Both the position numbers and the translations under genes were made by a program. A stretch of DNA of 43,910 nucleotides from an uncultured Lachnospiraceae bacterium (GTDB lineage Bacteria; Bacillota; Clostridia; Lachnospirales; Lachnospiraceae). The stretch lies in the NCBI GenBank assembly GCA_944376425.1, contig CALWCS010000175.1, positions 1-43,910 on the forward strand, given 5' to 3'. This document shows, in pieces, positions 25,694-34,452 of this stretch; position 1 is the first letter of the stretch, and every line of letters begins with the position of its first letter. The notes beneath the pieces were generated by a model, which worked only from the letters and a program-made list of their open reading frames with translations, was not told the origin of the DNA and did not search any database.

Positions 25694-26650
25694 ATGAAGA
25701 TAATAGGAACCGGGAGTATACTTCCAAAAAAAATAGTAACCAATGACGAGATTTCAGAGATTGTTGAGACAAGCGATGAATGGATCAGAGAAAGGACAGG
25801 TATTCTGGAAAGAAGAATTGCGGTCGACGAGACAACAACTTCCATGGCTGTGGAAGCCGGCAGAAAAGCGCTGGAGAATGGAAGAATTGCCCCGGAAAGT
25901 ATAGATCTTTTAATTGTTTCAACTTTTACACCAGATCGAAGCATGCCGAATACAGCATGTGCTGTGCAGGGAGAACTTGGATGTCGTTGTGCGGTAGCAT
26001 TTGAAATGAATGCAGCGTGTTCAGGATTTTTGTTTGCTCTTAACACAGCATTTGCATATTTTTCTCTTGGCATGTATAAAAGAGCATTAATTATTGGCGC
26101 CGAGACGGTTTCAAAAACAATTGACTGGACAGACAGAAGCAGCTGCATTTTGTTTGGAGATGGCGCTGGGGCAGCAGTGGTAGAGGCTGACAAAGAAATG
26201 CCATATATTTTCGTTCAGCATTCTGACGGAGAAAAAGGTGATGTTTTGACATGTGATTGTCACCGGGAGGATAACCGTTGGAGTTTGGCAGGAAATCGAA
26301 AAGAAAAAGTATGGATGGATGGTCAGGAAGTATTTAAGTTTGCAGTCAGAAAAGTACCGGAATGTATTGAAGAAGTCTTAACGGCGGCAAAGATCTCTTC
26401 AGATGAAATTGACTGGTTTTTACTGCATCAGGCAAATCAGAGAATTATTCGTTCCGTAGCGAAACGGCTTTGTGTAGACGAAAAGAGATTTCCGGTTAAT
26501 TTAGCACATTATGGAAACACTTCTGCTGCCAGTATCCCAATTTTATTAGATGAATGGAATCAGTCCGGACAGTTAAAAAGAGGAAATAAAATAGTGCTGT
26601 CAGGTTTTGGAGCAGGACTGACATGGGGAGCAGCCATGATGACTTTTTAA
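25694..26650 (+). CDS. fabH: Beta-ketoacyl-ACP synthase III
   Basis: A 318-residue condensing enzyme that starts fatty acid synthesis from acyl-CoA and malonyl-ACP. The catalytic triad is visible: Cys109 in 'NAACSGF', His245 in 'LLHQAN' and Asn275 in 'HYGNTSAAS'. N-terminal 'MKIIGTGSILP' is typical; a GTG two codons upstream (25688) is an alternative start with closer ribosome binding site spacing. It stands alone, followed by a terminator, whereas many Clostridia place fabH at the head of a fab cluster. This may be a second copy or a relocated initiator gene. Confidence 0.94.
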   Translation: MKIIGTGSILPKKIVTNDEISEIVETSDEWIRERTGILERRIAVDETTTSMAVEAGRKALENGRIAPESIDLLIVSTFTPDRSMPNTACAVQGELGCRCAVAFEMNAACSGFLFALNTAFAYFSLGMYKRALIIGAETVSKTIDWTDRSSCILFGDGAGAAVVEADKEMPYIFVQHSDGEKGDVLTCDCHREDNRWSLAGNRKEKVWMDGQEVFKFAVRKVPECIEEVLTAAKISSDEIDWFLLHQANQRIIRSVAKRLCVDEKRFPVNLAHYGNTSAASIPILLDEWNQSGQLKRGNKIVLSGFGAGLTWGAAMMTF

Positions 26651-26661
26651 AAAAGATAACG

Positions 26662-26708
26662 TCTCGCAATCAGCAGTAGAAAATACTGTTAATTGCGGGA
26701 TTTTTTTT
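26662..26708 (+). terminator. fabH terminator
   Basis: TCTCGCAAT (26662-26670) pairs with ATTGCGGGA (26692-26700); inside it, CAGTA pairs with TACTG. A run of T residues follows. Confidence 0.85.
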
Positions 26709-26729
26709 GTGAAGAATTTGTGACATCAG

Positions 26730-26758
26730 TTGTATGAAAAAAAAGAAAGTGATATAAT
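26730..26758 (+). promoter_or_regulatory. Promoter of the O-antigen-ligase-like gene
   Basis: TTGTAT (26730-26735), 17 bases, TATAAT (26753-26758). Confidence 0.65.
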
Positions 26759-26787
26759 AGCAAAAAAATTTAAAAGGAAGATGAAGA

Positions 26788-28311
26788 ATGACAGAAAAGA
26801 AAAAGGGATGGATGTTTGCACAGAAATTTACCTGGATTTATCTAGCGGTGATGGGCGGTATATTCCCATTATTTTATCAGAATGGTTTTTTTAATATTTT
26901 GATTTCTAAATATGCATTTTTTGGAATTGCAACAGGGGTTTATGCAGTTGGGATGATGATTCTTTATTTGACTTGCTTAAAAGACGAGTATTGCAGAAAA
27001 CGGCTTTTTTCCCTGTCATCAGCAGATAAATGGATGCTCTTTTTTTTGGCATGTTGTCTGACTTCTCAGATCTTTACAGAGTATAAAGAAATAGCATGGA
27101 CAGGATCAGAAGGAAGATATAATGGATTACTTGCAATGATTTTATATGGACTCGTATATTTTATGGTATCACGAGGATATTGTAAAAGTAAAATTTTAGC
27201 GTGGATTTTTCTGATAAGTGGAGGAGCAGTCAATTTGCTCGCAATTCTCAATCATTTTGAAATTGATCCCTTAAATATTCAGTTAATTTTATCAGAAGAA
27301 CAGCAATCAATGTTTATTTCAACTGTTGGCAATATCAATATTTTTTCTGGCTTTGCCAGTATGTATGTCAGCATGGCATTTGCTCTTTTCTGTATAGCAA
27401 AGAAGAGAAGCTTTCAGATTGGGGGCATTGTCGGAATTGTGATCGGCATGGGAGGGCTAATTGCCGGAAACAGTGACAGCGGATTTTTAGGAATCATTGT
27501 ATTATGCCTCTTTTTTCTTGTACTTTTTCATATTCAAAAACGTTTTTTACGCAAATGGGTCTATGGCATTATTTTAATTCTTGCTTCTTCCGGTCTTATG
27601 GGAGTGCTTCAGATCATAGCAGGCGACCACGCAATTGCCTATAAAGGGGGATTTGCAGAGATGTTTGCCAATGAAAAACTTTTGATTGTTGCAGCAATTT
27701 TAGGAATCTGTTATCCTCTGGTACTAAAAGGAATGAAATTTTTAAGAGAAAGACACTTTACTAAAAAGCAGCTTTTAGCGATGGTGCTTTCTTTGATGGG
27801 ATTATGTGTTGTCGTTGTGTTATGGATGAATCGGAAAGAAATTTTAACCTTCTTAAATCAGGGAGATTTTTTGGAATTTAATGATGAATGGGGTACATAT
27901 CGAGGGTTTATATGGAAAAGATCTTTCTGGATTTATTTAGATCTTCCTTTTATACAAAAAATTTTTGGATGTGGACTGGATACAATTCGTTCCATGATGA
28001 ATTTATTTTACAGAGATGACATGATTAATATTGCAGGAAAGATTTATGATAATGCTCATAATGAATATTTACAATATCTTGTCACAATTGGAATCGCAGG
28101 AGTGACTGCTTATGTGGGATTACTTGTACAGAGCATGTGTACTGCGATAAAACGTTCAAAAGACTCTCTCATTTTTCTTGTATTGTTTGCAGGAGTGATT
28201 TCTTATGCAGTACAGTCCACAGTGAATATCAGTCAGAGTATCATTACATTTTTCTTATTTTTATGGCTGGGATTGATTGAGGGAGAAAGAAGAAAAGAAA
28301 GTCTTTTTTAA
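26788..28311 (+). CDS. O-antigen ligase/polymerase-like membrane protein (Wzy_C type)
   Basis: A 507-residue protein with about a dozen hydrophobic helices. A large loop before the last helices contains 'YDNAHNEYLQYLVTIGIAG', the signature of the Wzy_C/O-antigen ligase superfamily. These proteins polymerise or transfer lipid-linked glycans across the membrane. A Gram-positive has no O-antigen, so a role in capsular or wall polysaccharide, or protein glycosylation, is more likely. It is monocistronic with its own promoter and no sugar genes adjoin it, so its substrate is unknown. Confidence 0.8.
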   Translation: MTEKKKGWMFAQKFTWIYLAVMGGIFPLFYQNGFFNILISKYAFFGIATGVYAVGMMILYLTCLKDEYCRKRLFSLSSADKWMLFFLACCLTSQIFTEYKEIAWTGSEGRYNGLLAMILYGLVYFMVSRGYCKSKILAWIFLISGGAVNLLAILNHFEIDPLNIQLILSEEQQSMFISTVGNINIFSGFASMYVSMAFALFCIAKKRSFQIGGIVGIVIGMGGLIAGNSDSGFLGIIVLCLFFLVLFHIQKRFLRKWVYGIILILASSGLMGVLQIIAGDHAIAYKGGFAEMFANEKLLIVAAILGICYPLVLKGMKFLRERHFTKKQLLAMVLSLMGLCVVVVLWMNRKEILTFLNQGDFLEFNDEWGTYRGFIWKRSFWIYLDLPFIQKIFGCGLDTIRSMMNLFYRDDMINIAGKIYDNAHNEYLQYLVTIGIAGVTAYVGLLVQSMCTAIKRSKDSLIFLVLFAGVISYAVQSTVNISQSIITFFLFLWLGLIEGERRKESLF

Positions 28312-28411
28312 GAATTGTTTAGAAAAATTTTCTTGTTTCTGCGTACAAAAAGACTTAGGATAGAAAATAAATAAAAAATGGAAGAAATACAATTCAGAAA
28401 GAAGGATTTCT

Positions 28412-28936
28412 ATGAAACAATATAAAGTAGTCTTTGTAAGCAAAACAGGAAATACAAAAAAAGTGGCAGTGGCAATCTATAATGGAATTGTTTCTAACTC
28501 AAAAGATATTGTGGATTTAGAGGAAGAAGAACATTGTAATACAGATGCGGACGTATATTTTATTGGTTTCTGGGTAAATCGCGGAAGCGCCAGTTTGGAT
28601 ATTCTGGAATATTTAGGAGAATTAGAAGGAAAAAAGATTGCTTTATTTGGAACGTGCGGTTTTAAAAAAGACGAAGAGTATGAAAAGAAGATAGAGCAGC
28701 AGATAAAAGCATGGATACCAGAAGACGCTGAGTATCTGGGAAGTTTTTTTTGTCAGGGAAAAATGGGAGCGGCTGTCAGAAGAAAATATGAACAGATGCG
28801 GGAAGACCCTAAAATGGAGAAAGTAGCAGACCAGATGATACGCAATTATGATGAAGCATTGCTTCATCCAGATCAGGCAGATCTGGATAGGGCTTATCAG
28901 TTTGCAAAAGAAATTTCAGAGAAAATTGGAGTGTAA
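28412..28936 (+). CDS. Flavodoxin family protein
   Basis: A 174-residue flavodoxin-fold protein. The FMN phosphate loop is 'SKTGNTKKVA' (about residues 10-19), followed by 'YFIGFWVNRGSASLDILEYLGELEGKKIALFGTCG', seen as 'FIGFWVNRGSAS' and 'KKIALFGTCG'. The C-terminal part is helical and charged. BilS, the flavodoxin of bilirubin reductase operons, belongs to this broad group, but no bilR is adjacent, so only the general family is claimed. Electron transfer in the cytoplasm is presumed. Confidence 0.8.
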   Translation: MKQYKVVFVSKTGNTKKVAVAIYNGIVSNSKDIVDLEEEEHCNTDADVYFIGFWVNRGSASLDILEYLGELEGKKIALFGTCGFKKDEEYEKKIEQQIKAWIPEDAEYLGSFFCQGKMGAAVRRKYEQMREDPKMEKVADQMIRNYDEALLHPDQADLDRAYQFAKEISEKIGV

Positions 28937-28975
28937 AATCTGGAATTTTAGTAGAAAAATAAAACAGAGGATGCT

Positions 28976-28997
28976 AAAATAGATAAAAATCTATTTT
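28976..28997 (+). other. AT-rich perfect hairpin between flavodoxin and ddh
   Basis: AAAATAGAT, AAAA loop, ATCTATTTT. It lies 19 bases before the ddh start and just before its AGGAGGA site. It is likely a weak terminator of the flavodoxin gene or a leader element of ddh. Confidence 0.6.
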
Positions 28998-29015
28998 CAT
29001 ACAGGAGGAACAAAG

Positions 29016-29999
29016 ATGGAAAAAATAAGAATTGGGATTGTAGGATATGGAAACATAGGACGTGGAGTAGAGGCTGCAATTATGCAAAATCCAGATATGG
29101 AGCTTGCCGGTGTGTTTACAAGAAGAGATCCCCAGACCCTTAAAATTAAGACAAAAGAGACAGGGGTTTACCAGATAAAAGAAGCACAGGAGATGAAAGA
29201 TCAGATTGATGTGATGATCCTGTGCGGAGGCTCTGCTACAGATCTTCCAGTAATGGGTCCAGAATTTGCGGCAAGTTTTAACACGGTAGACAGCTTTGAT
29301 ACGCATGCCCGCATTCCGGAATATTTTGATTCTATGGATCGCAAGGCAAAAGAAGGTCATCACGTCAGCATTATTTCTGTTGGCTGGGATCCGGGAATGT
29401 TTTCCATTAACCGTGCTTATGCAGAGGCGATTCTTCCGGTTGGGAGTACGTATACGTTCTGGGGAAAAGGAGTAAGTCAGGGACACTCTGATGCGATCCG
29501 TCGTGTACCGGGCGTAAAAAACGGCATTCAGTATACTGTGCCGATTGAGTCGGCAGTAGATGAAGTAAGAAAAGGAACAGAACCGGAATTAACGACAAGA
29601 CAGAAACATTTAAGAGAATGCTATGTTGTTCCGGAAGAGGGAGCAGATTTAAAGGCAATCGAAGAAGCAATTAAGACAATGCCAAATTATTTTTCAGATT
29701 ATGATACGACTGTGACGTTTATTACAGAAGAAGAACTAAGAGAAAAACATAGCAAGATGCCTCATGGAGGATTTGTGATTCGAAGCGGAAAGACAGCCGG
29801 AGATCAGACACATGTGATTGAATATTCATTAAAATTAGATTCTAATCCGGAGTTTACGGCAAGTATTCTTGTGGCATATGCAAGAGCAGCATATCGTATG
29901 AAAAAAGAAGGAATAGAAGGAGCCAAAACGGTTCTGGATGTTGCTCCGGCGCAATTGTCTTTAAAAGATCCGGAGAAACTTAGAAAAGAGCTGCTGTAA
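29016..29999 (+). CDS. ddh: meso-Diaminopimelate dehydrogenase
   Basis: A 327-residue NADP-dependent enzyme that makes meso-diaminopimelate from tetrahydrodipicolinate in one step, for lysine and peptidoglycan. It has the Rossmann motif 'GIVGYGNIGRGVEAA', 'ILCGGSATDLP', 'FNTVDSFDTHARIPEYFD' and 'SVGWDPGMFSINR', all typical of Ddh. The length is normal. Strong AGGAGGA site. Single gene, followed by a large hairpin. Confidence 0.95.
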   Translation: MEKIRIGIVGYGNIGRGVEAAIMQNPDMELAGVFTRRDPQTLKIKTKETGVYQIKEAQEMKDQIDVMILCGGSATDLPVMGPEFAASFNTVDSFDTHARIPEYFDSMDRKAKEGHHVSIISVGWDPGMFSINRAYAEAILPVGSTYTFWGKGVSQGHSDAIRRVPGVKNGIQYTVPIESAVDEVRKGTEPELTTRQKHLRECYVVPEEGADLKAIEEAIKTMPNYFSDYDTTVTFITEEELREKHSKMPHGGFVIRSGKTAGDQTHVIEYSLKLDSNPEFTASILVAYARAAYRMKKEGIEGAKTVLDVAPAQLSLKDPEKLRKELL

Positions 30000-30085
30000 T
30001 TATATTTTTATAACAATATCTAGTCACGGAAGAAGCTGTGATCTTTCTATAGAGAAAAATTAGATTTTATCAACAAGAGATAGAA

Positions 30086-30164
30086 AAAATAGAGCTGCTG
30101 CAATAAAAATTTTATGTACACGAGATAGGATAGGAGTACAAAAAAGTTGCAACGGCTCTATTTT
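30086..30164. terminator. Large hairpin after ddh, probable terminator
   Basis: AAAATAGAGCTGCTGCAA (30086-30103) pairs with TTGCAACGGCTCTATTTT (30147-30164) with one mismatch. The loop contains a further TGTAC/GTACA pairing. The short T-run is poor, so termination is uncertain. The rest of the ~310-base gap (30000-30311) shows no ORF or clear promoter; TTGACC at 30265 and TACAAT at 30295 are too far apart. Confidence 0.55.
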
Positions 30165-30311
30165 CATGAAAAACTGATAGAAACAAATGGATAAAGAATG
30201 GAATGAATAAAGAAGTGATTGAGGAAATTGGTTTTAAAAAGGGAATATAACAAGACCCTTTCATTTGACCGCAGTTTATAAATTGTAAATGAGATACAAT
30301 GGGAGAAAAAC

Positions 30312-30986
30312 ATGAAGAAACACATTAGTGAGTCAAGGCGAAAACGTCAAAGACAAATACGAAAACGTGTGACAATTTTTGTATTAAGTATGGCTCTTGT
30401 AATTGCAACAATTTTTTATGTTGTTTTTCAACCCGAAAATGCAGGAAATCGCGAGTCTGGAGAGACAGGAGAACAGAAAATTGTTCTGACAGAGGAATGT
30501 GAATCATATCGCAGTGAGGTAGAGATGGTGGCAGAAAAATATGGAATGTCAGACTATGTGAATTTGATTATGGCAGTGATGATGCAAGAAAGCGGGGGAC
30601 GCTCCCTTGATGTGATGCAGTGTGCAGAAGGCGTAGTCAACACACGATATCCACATGTACCAAATGGGATTACAGATCCTTCTTATTCTATCGATTGTGG
30701 AATACAAGAATTAAAATATGCACTGGAAAAGGTAGAATGTGAAGGACCGGAAGACCTGGAAAAAATAAAAATTGCACTTCAAGGATATAATTTTGGAATT
30801 GACGGATTCTTAGCTTTTTTAAAAGAAAAGGGCGATGTAAGATGGACAGAAGAATATGCGCAGGAATATGCGATGCAAGCTTCAGGAGGAATAATGAGAG
30901 AGGAAGCAGATGCAGAGACGATGGGACCATGGGCTTATGGCGATCAGTATTATCCACTGCACGTATTGCGCTTTTATGAAATCTAA
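30312..30986 (+). CDS. Membrane-anchored lysozyme-like muramidase/transglycosylase
   Basis: A 224-residue protein. A very basic N-terminus and one membrane helix (about 20-38) precede an extracellular domain of the bacterial lysozyme-like family (as in CwlT). The proposed catalytic Glu93 is in 'MMQESGGRSLDVMQ', with 'DPSYSIDCGIQELKYAL' and 'ALQGYNFGIDGFLAFL' matching the family. It should cleave glycan strands of peptidoglycan. Such genes often sit in conjugative elements, but here the neighbours are metabolic. The guanine deaminase gene follows 20 bases later. Confidence 0.87.
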   Translation: MKKHISESRRKRQRQIRKRVTIFVLSMALVIATIFYVVFQPENAGNRESGETGEQKIVLTEECESYRSEVEMVAEKYGMSDYVNLIMAVMMQESGGRSLDVMQCAEGVVNTRYPHVPNGITDPSYSIDCGIQELKYALEKVECEGPEDLEKIKIALQGYNFGIDGFLAFLKEKGDVRWTEEYAQEYAMQASGGIMREEADAETMGPWAYGDQYYPLHVLRFYEI

Positions 30987-31006
30987 TAGGCAGGAGTGAA
31001 ACATAA

Positions 31007-32281
31007 ATGGAAAGAAATTTAATTTTAAAAGGAAATCTCTGTTATAGTCAGGACAGTAAAAATCTGATTATGGCAAAAAACAGTTTTTTGATATGCGAAA
31101 ACGGAAAATCTGTCGGTATTTTTCAAAAGATTCCTGAAAAATATCAGAATTTTATAATAAAAGACTATGGAGACTGTCTGATCATTCCAGGATGTACAGA
31201 TTTACATCTTCATGCGCCACAGTTTGCCTTTCGGGGCTTTGGAATGGATTTAGAATTATTAGATTGGCTGGAAAATATTACTTTTCCTGAAGAAGCCAAA
31301 TATGCAGATTTAGAGTACGCAGACCGTGCATACCAAATGTTTGCAGAAAATATAAAAAAAAGTGCAACAACAAGAGCAGTCATTTTTGGAACCATTCATA
31401 TAAAATCAACAATTTGTTTAATGGATTATATGGAAAAGACGGGATTAAAGACGTATATTGGGAAAGTGAATATGGATCAAAATGCACCAGAATTTTTATG
31501 TGAAAAAAATGCAGGGGATTCTTTAAGAGCAACAAAAGAATGGCTGGAGCAAGTACAGAATCGTTATGAGAATGTGAAACCGATTTTGACTCCGCGTTTT
31601 ATACCAAGCTGTTCTGATAAGTTGCTTTTAGAACTGGGAAATATGGAAAAACAAATGAAAATACCGGTACAATCTCATCTATCAGAAAATCCGGATGAAA
31701 TTTCCTGGGTACATGAACTCCATCCAGATACAGACTGTTATGCAGAAGCATATGATAAATATGGACTTTTAGGAAATCATGAAAAAACAATTATGGCACA
31801 TTGTATTTACTCAGAAAATAAAGAATTGGAACTATTAAAAAGAGACAGTGTATGGATTGCGCATTGTCCTCAATCGAATGTAAATTTAGCCTCAGGAATT
31901 GCTCCAGTTCGCACTTATTTAGAAAACAAGATGAATATCGGATTAGGCACTGATATTGCAGGAGGTTTCTCAGAATCGATTTTAAGGACAATGGGAGATG
32001 CAATTCAGATGTCAAAAATCAGATGGCGATTAGTAGACCAGACCCAGGCGCCTTTAAAATTAGAAGAAGTATTTTTTATGGGTACAAAAGGTGGGGGAAG
32101 TTTTTTTGGAAAGACAGGAAGTTTTGAAAAAGGACATGAAATGGACGCAGTGATACTTGACGATACAGATCTGCCCTATCCTCATTCAATTAGTCTGAGA
32201 CAGAGACTGGAAAGAATGATTTATCTCTCTGATGATCGCCATATCAAAGCAAAATATGTCAAAGGAAAACAAATATTCTGA
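31007..32281 (+). CDS. guaD: Guanine deaminase
   Basis: A 424-residue zinc hydrolase turning guanine into xanthine and ammonia. Metal ligands His67 and His69 are in 'TDLHLHAPQFAFRG', with histidines in 'VQSHLSENPDEISWV' and 'MAHCIYS' and the catalytic Asp in 'GLGTDIAGG'. The 'HAPQ' and 'PEEAKYAD' motifs separate guanine deaminase from other amidohydrolases. AGGAGTG site. It is the second purine-type deaminase in the window, unrelated in position to the one at 743. Confidence 0.92.
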   Translation: MERNLILKGNLCYSQDSKNLIMAKNSFLICENGKSVGIFQKIPEKYQNFIIKDYGDCLIIPGCTDLHLHAPQFAFRGFGMDLELLDWLENITFPEEAKYADLEYADRAYQMFAENIKKSATTRAVIFGTIHIKSTICLMDYMEKTGLKTYIGKVNMDQNAPEFLCEKNAGDSLRATKEWLEQVQNRYENVKPILTPRFIPSCSDKLLLELGNMEKQMKIPVQSHLSENPDEISWVHELHPDTDCYAEAYDKYGLLGNHEKTIMAHCIYSENKELELLKRDSVWIAHCPQSNVNLASGIAPVRTYLENKMNIGLGTDIAGGFSESILRTMGDAIQMSKIRWRLVDQTQAPLKLEEVFFMGTKGGGSFFGKTGSFEKGHEMDAVILDDTDLPYPHSISLRQRLERMIYLSDDRHIKAKYVKGKQIF

Positions 32282-32294
32282 CGGAACGGTAAAA

Positions 32295-32663
32295 TTACTG
32301 TTCCGCAGAATGATAGAGATCGGGACGTAACTCTGTCATAATTTCCAATTCGTTTTTTTCAAATGCATCAATATTTTCCTGAACAGTGTCATATTTTGCA
32401 CGATATACACGGATATCGGCACTGTTCACTAAAGATGCAGTATGTCTGGCACAATGTTTTGTTACGAGAACATGAACCTGTTGATCTGCTAAAATTTGAG
32501 TTGCAGTAATATCAGCTCGTTTAATTGTTTCATCGAATTGATTCCATAAAAACTGATATTCTTTCGTCTTTAAATCATACAGAAGAAAATAAGGAGCATG
32601 GCTGTACGAACTGCATACTGTGGAATCAATTCGGTTTTCGTCTACTGGAATTGCGATTTTCAT
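32295..32663 (-). CDS. NifB/NifX-type dinitrogenase iron-molybdenum cofactor-binding domain protein
   Basis: A 122-residue protein of the Nitro_FeMo-Co family, starting 'MKIAIPVDE' with 'SYSHAPYFLLYD' at the usual ligand region. Such small proteins are widespread in anaerobes without nitrogenase and may carry iron-sulfur or molybdenum clusters. No nif or molybdenum genes are adjacent. It is transcribed divergently from the small membrane protein, from a promoter about 160 bases upstream with a palindromic operator. Confidence 0.8.
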   Translation of the reverse strand: MKIAIPVDENRIDSTVCSSYSHAPYFLLYDLKTKEYQFLWNQFDETIKRADITATQILADQQVHVLVTKHCARHTASLVNSADIRVYRAKYDTVQENIDAFEKNELEIMTELRPDLYHSAEQ

Positions 32664-32758
32664 AAATGAACCCTCCTCAATTTCAGACTAAAATTTTAAA
32701 ATAGCTTGAACGCAGACAATGATGCTTTATGCACAACATAGATAATTAGCTGCGCTCA

Positions 32759-32803
32759 CGGACGAATAGCGCAACAGATTGCGTATGTCCGTTTCAATGG
32801 AAC
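32759..32803. other. Hairpin in the NifX-like gene leader
   Basis: CGGAC..ATA..CGCAA pairs with TTGCGTATGTCCG, with small bulges. It falls within the ~150-base leader of the minus-strand NifX-like gene. No riboswitch class was recognised. Confidence 0.45.
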
Positions 32804-32823
32804 ATGTACCAAGGAATAAGAAT

Positions 32824-32851
32824 AGTATACACTTTTTTTGACAAGTGTCAA
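32824..32851 (-). promoter_or_regulatory. Promoter with palindromic operator (NifX-like gene)
   Basis: On the minus strand, TTGACA (complement of 32846-32851), 16 bases and TATACT (complement of 32824-32829). The -35 box is one half of the 14-bp palindrome TTGACAAGTGTCAA (32838-32851), a probable repressor site of unknown owner. Confidence 0.7.
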
Positions 32852-32897
32852 TATTCATGTGTCAGAAAATGACTAATAAAGGCTTACAGAGAAAGAC

Positions 32898-32926
32898 TTG
32901 ACAGAGAGAATACTTTTTTTTATGAT
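32898..32926 (+). promoter_or_regulatory. Promoter of the 88-residue membrane protein
   Basis: TTGACA (32898-32903), 17 bases, TATGAT (32921-32926). Confidence 0.7.
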
Positions 32927-32955
32927 GAGAAGAGAAAAACAGAAAGGAGAAAAAG

Positions 32956-33222
32956 GTGAATCAGGACGAGAAGAAAAATATAGCTGTCACAGCTTTGATT
33001 ATAGGCGGATTTATCAACTTTTTAGGATGTATACATATTGTGCCTACAATTGTGGTGACAATCACATTTGTATGTATACTGATTTTGGCTTTGATTATTA
33101 TGGTCAGAGGGATGACAAACAAAGGACAGCAGAAGACAAATCTGTTTGCAAAAGAGAATGCGCTCTTAAGATCTGCTGCTGTATTTTGGCTTGTGACATA
33201 TTTTTTAAGTATTTTAGCGTAA
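32956..33222 (+). CDS. Small membrane protein, unknown
   Basis: An 88-residue protein with hydrophobic segments at about 9-28, 29-50 and 72-88. GTG start, with AGAAAGGAGA correctly placed upstream. A longer overlapping frame (32898-33233) lacks a ribosome binding site and is a shadow. Function unknown. It has its own promoter and a terminator shared with the convergent acyltransferase gene. Confidence 0.65.
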   Translation: MNQDEKKNIAVTALIIGGFINFLGCIHIVPTIVVTITFVCILILALIIMVRGMTNKGQQKTNLFAKENALLRSAAVFWLVTYFLSILA

Positions 33223-33225
33223 AAG

Positions 33226-33279
33226 AAAAATGATCTGCACTTTAGAGCATATAGCCCGAAAAGAGCAGATCATTTTTTT
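33226..33279. terminator. Bidirectional terminator
   Basis: TGATCTGC (33231-33238) pairs with GCAGATCA (33265-33272), with an A-run before and T-run after, so it works on both strands between convergent genes. Confidence 0.88.
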
Positions 33280-34300
33280 AATGATTTTCTTGACCAAAAC
33301 GGGAAGAAAGTTTTTGAAGCGGTTTTTCAATCCATTTCTGGACAATCATAGCGATACCAAGGCTGGCAATAAAAACGGCAAAGAAAACTTTTGAAGGAGT
33401 GGAAAAGGGAGCATATGGAATTAAAAAAAAGTGAATAAGGTAAATACCATAACTAAGTTTTCCAATTGATACCAAAATAGGAAGTTTCAAGATTTTTGAT
33501 ATTATGCCATCTGGATTAGCAAGAATCAAAAATAGGAAAAGACCACTTCCTATTGCGCATAGAAGAGGTTTGTTCCAGCCTACATAATAAGAAGAAAGCG
33601 AAGGATCTATCTTTTGAAGAAAGAAAGCAGAACTAAAAATAGAACAGCCAATTAAAACAATACAGATTACATCTGCAAAAAATTTTCCCCAAAAAGTTTT
33701 TATAAAAGGTGATTTTCGGCATTTAAAAAAATATCCAAATGCCATCCCAGTCAGAAAAAGACCAATTCGAAAGCTTTGTTCTTTACCATTTCCGATTAAG
33801 TAAAAAACCTGTGCAGTAAAATATTTTTGAAAGAGAAAGGCAGCAATTAACAAAAGAAATCCAAGCCAGAGATTGCTGATGCCGCATTTTTTCTTTAAAA
33901 AAAACAAAAGCAAAACTAAAAAAGGCGCTAAAAAATAAAACAAGACTTCTTGCTGTAAAAACCATAAATGTCCCTGACAGTTAAAAAATAAAAGATTTCC
34001 CAGTAAATTTTCAGAAGAATCTGTAACCCAGTAAACACAAAGCAAGATAAGGTAATAGGGAGGAATCAAACGTAAAAATCGTTTAAGATAAAAAACAGGA
34101 ATCGAAGAAATAGAACAAAAGCGTTCTTCTGCGTCTTGTGTCCATGGAATGGCAAGTAAAAATCCACTGAGTGTAAAGAAAATAGCGACTCCCAATCCTC
34201 CCTGACCTGTCATTCCGAAAGAATAAGTATGACTAGCGACGACCAAAAAAATAGCAAATGCGCGAAAACCATCTAATTGATCAAATCTTGTAGTATCCAT
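33278..34300 (-). CDS. Acyltransferase 3 family membrane protein
   Basis: A 340-residue multi-pass membrane acyltransferase, of the type that O-acetylates surface polysaccharides or peptidoglycan. The N-terminal signature 'RFDQLDGFRAFAIFLVVASH' includes the conserved catalytic His, followed by 'GVAIFFTLSGFLLAIPW'; about ten hydrophobic helices follow. The frame is open 63 codons further upstream, but AGAGGAG sits right before ATG 34300. It could modify the glycan made by the ligase-like protein at 26.8 kb, but they are not linked. Confidence 0.88.
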   Translation of the reverse strand: MDTTRFDQLDGFRAFAIFLVVASHTYSFGMTGQGGLGVAIFFTLSGFLLAIPWTQDAEERFCSISSIPVFYLKRFLRLIPPYYLILLCVYWVTDSSENLLGNLLFFNCQGHLWFLQQEVLFYFLAPFLVLLLFFLKKKCGISNLWLGFLLLIAAFLFQKYFTAQVFYLIGNGKEQSFRIGLFLTGMAFGYFFKCRKSPFIKTFWGKFFADVICIVLIGCSIFSSAFFLQKIDPSLSSYYVGWNKPLLCAIGSGLFLFLILANPDGIISKILKLPILVSIGKLSYGIYLIHFFLIPYAPFSTPSKVFFAVFIASLGIAMIVQKWIEKPLQKLSSRFGQENH

Positions 34301-34452
34301 AATAAAAACTCCTCTGTAAAAATAATCGTATGAAACACTTTTCTTATCATAACGCAAAAAGAGAGAATTTGTCCATGAAATTTTTAAAACAGAAAAGTTT
34401 TTTCTTTGTGGGATTTCTTCACACAGACTTACCTGACGATGGACTTGCAAAC

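Noticed and set aside
28412..28936. BilS of a bilirubin reductase operon
   Set aside because: Flavodoxin similarity alone is not enough; no BilR-like reductase is adjacent.
32898..33233. 111-residue frame overlapping the 88-residue membrane protein
   Set aside because: Its start coincides with the -35 box of the promoter and it has no ribosome binding site; the 88-residue frame has GTG, good spacing and membrane helices.
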